From positions 124,001 to 188,000 of the forward strand of contig NXFV01000700.1 in the NCBI GenBank assembly GCA_002803225.1: DNA of 64,000 bases, read 5' to 3'. Position numbers and translations under genes: made by a program. The stretch comes from Gamarada debralockiae (Eukaryota; Ascomycota; Leotiomycetes; Helotiales; Hyphodiscaceae). This document shows, one piece after another, positions 57,734 to 64,000 of the stretch (its first letter is position 1; every line of letters begins with the position of its first letter). Under the pieces are notes generated by a model. It made no database searches, was not told where the DNA came from, and worked only from the letters and a program-made list of their open reading frames with translations.

Positions 57734-59671
57734 ATGCTTTTGTACACTCGACGCGCCCCTCCTAAAACATCCTACCATAGGTCGAGAAATGGTGAGCCGA
57801 TAATATTGCCCCTTGAGAAACTGAAGACTGACAATTATTGGGACTCTTAGGTTGTGCTTACTGGTAAGTATGTCTTTACGAGCAGAATTTCAAATGGCAA
57901 GCTAATTCATTCTCTTCTAGCAAGCTAAAGGTGAATCTGGCAACATATCACCCAACAACATCTTCTAACCATGATTAAAGAAAAAGAAATGCGACGAAGC
58001 CCGGCCCAAATGTTCTCGGTGCGTTCAAAAAGGTGAAGAGTGCATCTACGAAGAAGTGAAGCCAAGAGAGGTCAAACGAGTCTTGGTCAACAGGTCGTCG
58101 GCTTTGAGAGGCAGCGAATCACCGGTGTCATCTGATAGACTTTGGGACTACCCAAATGATTATTGGCATGACTTCAATGCTAAAAATTACTCTTCAACTG
58201 GTGTCGGTTTCTGGACAGAAAACTTGGACTACTCAGCAGATCAGATTTCCGACTTCGTTGATTCACCGACGTTCTCGGGCTCAGAATGGTCCACTCCGGA
58301 GCACGGCATGGGAGTGACTTTGAATTATCCCCTTCCAGATTTGGACTCGTTCGTCTTCATGGAATTTGCAGAGCATCGGCATCGCCGAGCCTTGGTTGAT
58401 CATTTCTGCAACATCTTATCTCACCTGCTTGTCTTTAGAGAGAACACTGGCAGTCCATTTCGAGAATTGATCCCACTACACGCAAGTTCACCTGCCCTCG
58501 ATATTCTGCTGGCCTTCTCTAGTTCCCATCTTGAGCAGAAAGGTGTTCAGAATGAGGAAAAGTCTTTGTACTTCTACAATAAAGCCCTTCAGGGTTTGGC
58601 AAAGCTCATCGACGACTTTGAAGGTTCGAACAAGGAGGAAGTTCTCAGTACGATCATGTTGCTTGTGTACCATGAAATTGTAAGTTACCATTGACTCTGA
58701 TGATCATAGCTGATAGTGCAGTAGTCTGTCCGACAGACCGATGCAAAAATCATAAATAACCATATGAAAGCTGCCATAATGATTATCAGGTCCATGCCTA
58801 AGCCGTCGTCTCCAGTAACTTCCTTTCTGGAGCGGGTAAGTCTCTCACTACCCCGTGCTTTCTAGGACTCTGACCTTTACAGGTATTGCATTTTTTCGAC
58901 ATCATCGTGGCTCTTTCATTCGATCAACCTCCACTCCACTCACCTCCATCAGAAGACATTCAGTCCTTGACCTGGGATGATTTTGAACCTGGAAACTGTG
59001 TTCTTGGTACGGTCGACATTCTTCTAGGCCTATTCACGAACCTGTGGTCTATCATACATCGCCTTTCCAACCTCCATTCGTCGAAGCTAGCCCTCGAAGC
59101 GGCAATTGTGGCTGGAACCTTGAGTGAAGTCTCTGTGTTGCGAACGGAGTTTGAAAGCACTTCACGAGGTATCGAATTAGCCTTGATAGCCTGGAAACCT
59201 GTGATACCTCCGCAGGATGCGACCAGTGATATCCGTCTCGACGAAATTAGACTGCAAAGCATCGTCAACAATGCTGAAGCATATCGGTATTCAGCACTTG
59301 TGTACCTCCATCACGACGTCAGGCTTTATCCCAGCACCAGTCCTTTGGTGCAGAAGTGGACCAGTCTCGCTCTATTAGCATGCTCCAACGTTGTCAAATC
59401 TGCACAGCAGTGTTTTGATGGACCTATGCCTGCACTTTTATGGCCGCTTTTTATGGCATCCTGTAATGCCATCGACCAAACCGATCGAGATCTAGCTAGA
59501 CACGTCTTTGCGGCAATCGATCAAAGACAAGGGATGAGGAACATTGTCGATGCTTGGGGTGTCGTCGAAGAGTTGTGGAGAAGGGTTGACTTGGCAGAGT
59601 GGACCGGAGCAGACGAGGTGAATTGGAGGGATGTTTGTCGAGAGAAGGGGCTTAACATTGTCTTGGGGTAA
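57734..59671 (+). CDS. Zn2Cys6 fungal transcription factor
   Basis: Nuclear DNA-binding regulator. Six exons: 57734-57791, 57851-57863, 57921-57930, 57981-58679, 58725-58835, 58883-59671, giving 559 aa. The zinc cluster is C21-x2-C24-x6-C31-x6-C38-x2-C41-x6-C48 (CAYCKLKKKKC, then PKCSRCVQKGEEC). It is interrupted by three introns, leaving exons of only 13 and 10 nt; every phase closes. The remaining protein has a fungal-specific regulatory domain typical of Zn2Cys6 factors: MEFAEHRHRRALVDHFCNIL near 165, LHASSPALDILLAFSSSHLE, INNHMKAAMIIIRSMPK, LHFFDIIVALSFDQPPL, and a C-terminal EELWRRVDL. Fifth-exon acceptor is CAGTAG. Targets unknown; no pathway cluster adjoins it. Confidence 0.87.
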
Positions 59672-60895
59672 GACGCAATGATAATAAATTGCAAACGAGT
59701 AAAAGTTGGGCGACTGTTCAGATTGGTCATTGAAAGAAGGCGGGCAACCAGCATAATAGTGAGGAGAGGGTCATGACCTGGGGAATGCTTCTCTTTGGAA
59801 ATCCGCTTTTACGGAAGTGAATGGTACCCATAATATCCCTGTTGTAGAACCTAGAATAAAGGTTGTGTTGCTGACATTGGGAAGACGGTGGAGCCCAAGG
59901 CACACAAATGTTAAGTACCCCGAACAGAGGTTCATGCTTGTACAGACAATTCAGCTTGCATTGAAACTTTATCCACCAATTTCCAGGAATAAATTTTTAG
60001 TTTATCGGTGTCTTGACCTTCAATCTGAGAATAGTTGATGATCGGGTGAGCACTACTGTACTGAATGTGCCTGCAGGAGGAAGAGATGTTCGTTTAGCCT
60101 AAGTCACATAACGAGACTGTTTAGCCTGAGAAATTCTAAATATCAGGACAAGCAATGGGAGCTTTTGAGATTCTGTCAAAAGCATTGAAGAGCTGCTTTT
60201 CGTACAGTGGTAGATCTTCGCTTCCTCTACATTATTTCCAGAACCCCTGCTCCTGCAAGGCTTAGCGAGAGCAGTAACTTCGCGCACCGGATTGGCGCGC
60301 AAAGAGCAGAGAACGGCGCTGCTGCTTCTTTGGTCTGCCGCATTTTGAAGGATTTACGGATCAATCAATGACCGAAACATGCATGAAGACACCCTTGACT
60401 GGAGAGCATGACCCCCTTCTCCACAAAGCCACAAAATCATCTGCTCAGCTCTACTTTCCCAAGTCCCCAGATCAAAAAGCGTCACCCTTGTGGAACCTCG
60501 TTGATCATATATCCGCTCCAGTTATTTAGCCAAAAAACGATTCCTGCAGTTTTCAAGCATGTGTCACGAGCTCTATTCCAACAGTGAAGGACTTCGGGTC
60601 TCGTTTGCATATTGCAAAAGTGGTGCAGTGAAGGGCGCACTAGGATCCCAGTGCAGCTGAGCTCATCTTGGAAAGTGACAAGGTTTGCGATAACTTGCTT
60701 CCCCGCAAACCTGTGGCTTCGTCTCTTCATGCGTTGTCCTCAGATCTCGTTCAAACTGATCTCTCGCTAATGGCAAAGTGGGGTACTAGGGAGAAGTCCT
60801 GAATCCTTATGAGAGATCCACCTTGCCGCGAGAGTTCCGGAGAATGCAACATCCAAATGCAAATGCTTTAGTCAACAACCAAACTCCATCTCAAT
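59672..60895. other. Intergenic stretch
   Basis: About 1.2 kb between the Zn2Cys6 gene and the membrane-protein gene. No supported coding sequence, repeat or RNA gene. Confidence 0.45.
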
Positions 60896-62381
60896 ATGTC
60901 AGACGCCTCAGCGACAATACCTACACCAGTTTATTTCGAGCTGAGTTGGGCTATTCTAAGTAGTATTGGATTGATGTAGGTGTTCTGGGAGCAATTATTT
61001 CCTAACCCGCACTGTCCCATGAGCTCTTACTCTTGAACCATGTCTCAGGGGTAGTTACTCCAAATGTCTTCTAAATGAAGTAAACTGCTGACTCCTCGAT
61101 CTTCTGCAGCAATGTCTTGTATGGCATTCTTGTTGCCGGAATCACCAGCCTCTCTCCTATCTCCGTCGTCCCAATTGTTGTATCAGCGGCTGGTGCACTT
61201 GCGAATGGACTGTGCTATTACTCTTTCTACGGGGACTACTCTCGTATACCAACTGTCGTCGCCGGAGTGTTTGCTGATGTGTTGTGGTTGGTAAGCGTCA
61301 CCGTTATCGTTCTTCTCTCATTGATGAGCGTTGCTCACATAAGGGTTAGATTCAAGAAGCTGGCATGTCTTTCTACAGCTATCTGATTTTGACTCGAGTT
61401 CTCTTTCGCCAAGACAAGAAGATTTTTCTGTGCTGCTTTTGGACCATGATGTGTATCATCCTCGCCATCAGGATCACAATTCTGACAAGTCGACTACTTG
61501 ACAACCTTCATTCCACTTCGATATATCAGTACAGAATTGATCATCTTCACATTGGCTATTTTACGTCCATTGCAATTGTTGAGTCTAGTAAGAAATATTC
61601 TTTCCCTTTGCTTGTGCAGACTAACTCCAGCGTCTCACAGTTAGCTCAACATTCTTGTTACGAGTCTTCTTGGCAGCAAAGAGGTCTTCACTCGTTGTCA
61701 TGTCGAAAGGAAACCTGTTCCAACATTTGGTACGAAGCACCGAAATTCGAGTAGCCAGTCTCGGTATTGTTGGCATCACTCGAGCAATTACGTACACCTT
61801 TCAGACGACGGCTCAAAGCGCCGAAAGCGTCGCAAATGAAGTTGATCGTTTTGCGTACACACTGGAGTGCATGTTTCCCATGCTTCTCATGTATTTAATA
61901 CATATCCTCCCTTCTTATTAATATCTAATACTGGAATAGGATCGATCTCCTAGGGTCAAAAATATTGGCCGTAAATCAACATCTGGAACCTCTGCCATCC
62001 TACCCCCCGAGTCGCAGAGCAACCCACATTGGCACTTTCAACATGATCGATGAAGCTGCCATTTATGCAGGAAATCACTCCAAGCACAGTTCCGAAATAA
62101 GAACTCGCGCTTTCAGTGGAGGTTCAGGTAGTAGCCAAAGGCCCATCTTTCCTTTTGCCAGAACCATCACGACCATCAAGGCTTATGGCCAAGACAATGT
62201 GACTTCGGAAGAATGGATTGATAATGTCAGGGTCCCTGACAACATCGTTGGTGGTGTTGGGTTTGAGAAATTTGAAAACACTGGTGGAATCAAGAAGACT
62301 GTGGAGTTTGAACTTCGTGAATATGGAACGTCGGAGTGGGATGAGTCAAACGAGGGGCATATTTCTTCTCAATGCAAATGA
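60896..62381 (+). CDS. Seven-helix membrane protein of unknown function
   Basis: Five exons: 60896-60975, 61110-61290, 61350-61587, 61641-61890, 61940-62381, giving 396 aa. About seven hydrophobic segments are visible, including YFELSWAILSSIGL, NVLYGILVAGITSLSPIS through VVPIVVSAAGALANGLCYY, IPTVVAGVFADVLWLI, FLCCFWTMMCIILAIRI, HIGYFTSIAIVESISSTFLL, RVASLGIVGITRAITYTF and TLECMFPMLLMIDLL. A hydrophilic tail of about 130 residues follows, Ser-rich with DNVTSEEWIDNVRVPDNI. The layout resembles fungal seven-helix plasma-membrane proteins, but I do not see a CFEM domain or a known receptor signature. I infer membrane location only. The second intron boundary (GGGTTAG) and first intron (134 nt) are predicted from phase; all exons sum to whole codons. 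Confidence 0.72.
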
Positions 62382-63226
62382 TTTTATGCGACTAGAAGCA
62401 ACTAATCTCTACCTAATGTCATAAATCAAAGATTTTTTTGTAACTCGAAGACAAGAGAATATCCTTCAAACATAAAAGCTTCGTGGGGAACAGGAAAGGT
62501 CCTTTTTGACTCAAGTTTGCGAGCCTAAAGGTCTAGCGAGCAAGCCCCTGAGGGTGGACGAGGCGAAGAGGCTGAATTTGAAGGTTGTCTTATGGTTCCA
62601 AGCCTCCTCATTTTTATGAAAATTCAACGCTGCACTCGCTTTTCACAGAGCATATGCGACATGGCGCAAGGCTGAGAAAATCAAAAGGAAAGATTATAGA
62701 AACAGGCTTTTGAGTAGCAAGGCAACTTCCGATTCAATGCCCAAACAATAAAGCCTCTTATAGACTTCCGTTCAGGTGATATGAGCATGGGTGACATCCG
62801 CAACAGCAGCGAAGCGCGTTACGCACCTACTCTCTTGGATCAAGAGTGAAAATGATTGCGACCGGCAGGAGCTCTCCAGCCCGAAAAGAACGGCGAGGAG
62901 ACTTTCATTTGCACTTTCCTTCAGCATGATCTGAAAGTTTCTTGCTTAAAGCTTCGTAGTTTATGATGACTGGCTGAAAATTCGAATGCTTCACGATGCT
63001 TCAAAAATGCATTTCTGTCTCGTGTGTTTAAATGTCAGTCCACATGATCTCAAGCAATACAACTTCTCTATTGAAATTCATATTGCTATTAATATCATTC
63101 TGCGTTAAAATCTTCGATAAAATCAAGTTGATAGAAGGATCGACGTTCATTTAACCGAATTCCCGCCCAAAATCTCATCCCGGTCAAAATCTTACGTTTT
63201 CAGCCTCTACCACCACAACTAAAACC
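62382..63226. other. Flank upstream of the transposase remnant
   Basis: About 850 AT-rich bases. The left end of the pogo-type element should lie in its last 100 bases, since CCCGCCCAAAATCTCATCCCGGTC at 63163-63186 looks like element leader sequence, but the terminal repeat could not be fixed. No gene seen. Confidence 0.4.
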
Positions 63227-64000
63227 ATGGGTAGAGCAGACAAATCTACACGGATTTCGCAGGCAGTTGCTGCATTTAAATCAGGAGAATTCACAGATTA
63301 CAGCAAAGCAGCAGCCCATTATAGAGTACACTATACCTTAGTCTCAAAGCACATTCGAGGCCTCACGAAGACCAGACAACAGGCCAACTCCTTTTACTAC
63401 CAATGCCTTACCACCGAGCAAGAAGAAGTACTTATTAGCTATATCAATAAGCTAACTGACCGAGGAATGCCACCGACCAGCTATATTATTAAGAATCTTG
63501 CAGAGGAGATCAGGGGAAGGGAGCTAGGGAAGAACTGGGTGGGTTAGTTTGTGAAGCGCTATAAGGATAGGCTGAAAAGCCTATATCTCCGGAATATCGA
63601 CAATTTACGCATTAGCGCTGAGTACGCCCCTATATTTTAGTTATTGTTTGCAATTGTTAGTGCTTTTTAAATATTTAGTTAGTCTATAGTTTATAGATTC
63701 TTAGCTAACTTTTATGCGTCTCCCTAGTTGGCCTAAGTCATCGAAAAATATTGCATTACACTAGAGAATATATACAATTTTGATGAGAAGGGGTTCTTAA
63801 TTAGCTTTGGAAGAGCCTTGAAAAGAATTATAATTGTTGTGGCATTGAAATTAGGGCGGGTTACGAAATCCAAGCAAGATGGCAACCGCGAATTCATTAG
63901 CATACTGGCTTGTGTCTCTGCGATAGGGAAATGGATTCCACCTCTCCTTTTATACCGCGGCGAATTAGGGGACCTTCAAGATACTTAGGTTAGTGATTTG
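63227..64000 (+). pseudogene. Decayed pogo/Fot-type transposase, cut by the window end
   Basis: The ATG opens RADKSTRISQAVAAFKSGEF with a psq-type helix-turn-helix (SKAAAHYRVHYTLVSKHIRG), then a CENP-B-like part (LTTEQEEVLISYINKLTDRG, IIKNLAEEIRGR). A TAG at 63545-63547 interrupts KNWVG-x-FVKRYKDRLKSLYLRNID. After ISAEYAPIF come further stops in AT-rich sequence around 63638-63735. The frame then resumes with IEKYCITLENIYNFDEKGFL (the first DDE Asp lies in the NFDEKG block) and ends with QDGNREFISILACVSAIGKW, then IPPLLLYRGELGDLQDT before another stop. The rest of the catalytic domain would lie beyond position 64000. The stops mean this copy is inactive. Confidence 0.8.

Noticed and set aside
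1..64000. CRISPR arrays, operons, ribosome binding sites or prophage
   Set aside because: The window is eukaryotic nuclear DNA with spliced genes; no direct-repeat/spacer structure was seen.

Overview
The window reads as nuclear DNA of a filamentous ascomycete (Pezizomycotina). Introns are short (about 45-70 nt, GT...AG with CTAA-type branch sites), genes lie on both strands, and the families are typical: PalF/Rim8, Zn2Cys6 regulator, TRI101-like acyltransferase, sugar-porter MFS, oleate desaturase. A leotiomycete-like fungus is my guess; nothing here fixes the genus.

Layout. 1-3.0 kb: no firm gene. 3.0-7.6 kb: glucose-6-phosphate dehydrogenase (+) and an FMN-dependent hydroxy-acid oxidase (-). 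8.9-10.4 kb: histidine-phosphatase-like surface protein (+). 10.6-12.4 kb: broken alcohol acetyltransferase-like gene (-). 12.9-19.7 kb: branched-chain aminotransferase (+), a MITE-like element, phosphomannomutase (+), and a WW-domain PhoD-like phosphatase (-). 21.0-24.6 kb: the DEAD-box splicing helicase Prp28 (-), divergent from mitoribosomal protein mL59 (+). 27.0-33.4 kb: delta-12 desaturase (+), BNR_4 protein (-), MFS sugar transporter (+). 34.2-39.6 kb: meiotic MND1 (+), a noncoding stretch with degenerate repeats, and PalF (+). 40.2-45.3 kb: three decaying genes in a row (MFS transporter, FAD monooxygenase remnant, M1 aminopeptidase). 46.8-53.6 kb: TRI101-like acyltransferase (-), Reg1-like PP1 regulatory subunit (+), iron-containing alcohol dehydrogenase (-). 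54-56.5 kb: two related F-box-like genes, both interrupted, next to a Harbinger-like remnant. 57.7-62.4 kb: Zn2Cys6 regulator (+) and a seven-helix membrane protein (+). 63.2 kb to the end: decayed pogo/Fot-type transposase running off the window.

Most intact genes are housekeeping (NADPH supply, nucleotide-sugar supply, splicing, mitochondrial translation, lipid desaturation, meiosis, pH and glucose signalling) and do not form a single pathway or biosynthetic cluster. Exon models for the multi-exon genes were built by hand; each closes to a whole number of codons. I found no convincing new multi-gene system. The most notable signals are the gene-decay zones, the MITE-like inverted repeat, a histidine phosphatase lacking its usual His-Asp, the repeated PSAP motifs in PalF, and a zinc cluster split by 10- and 13-nt exons.
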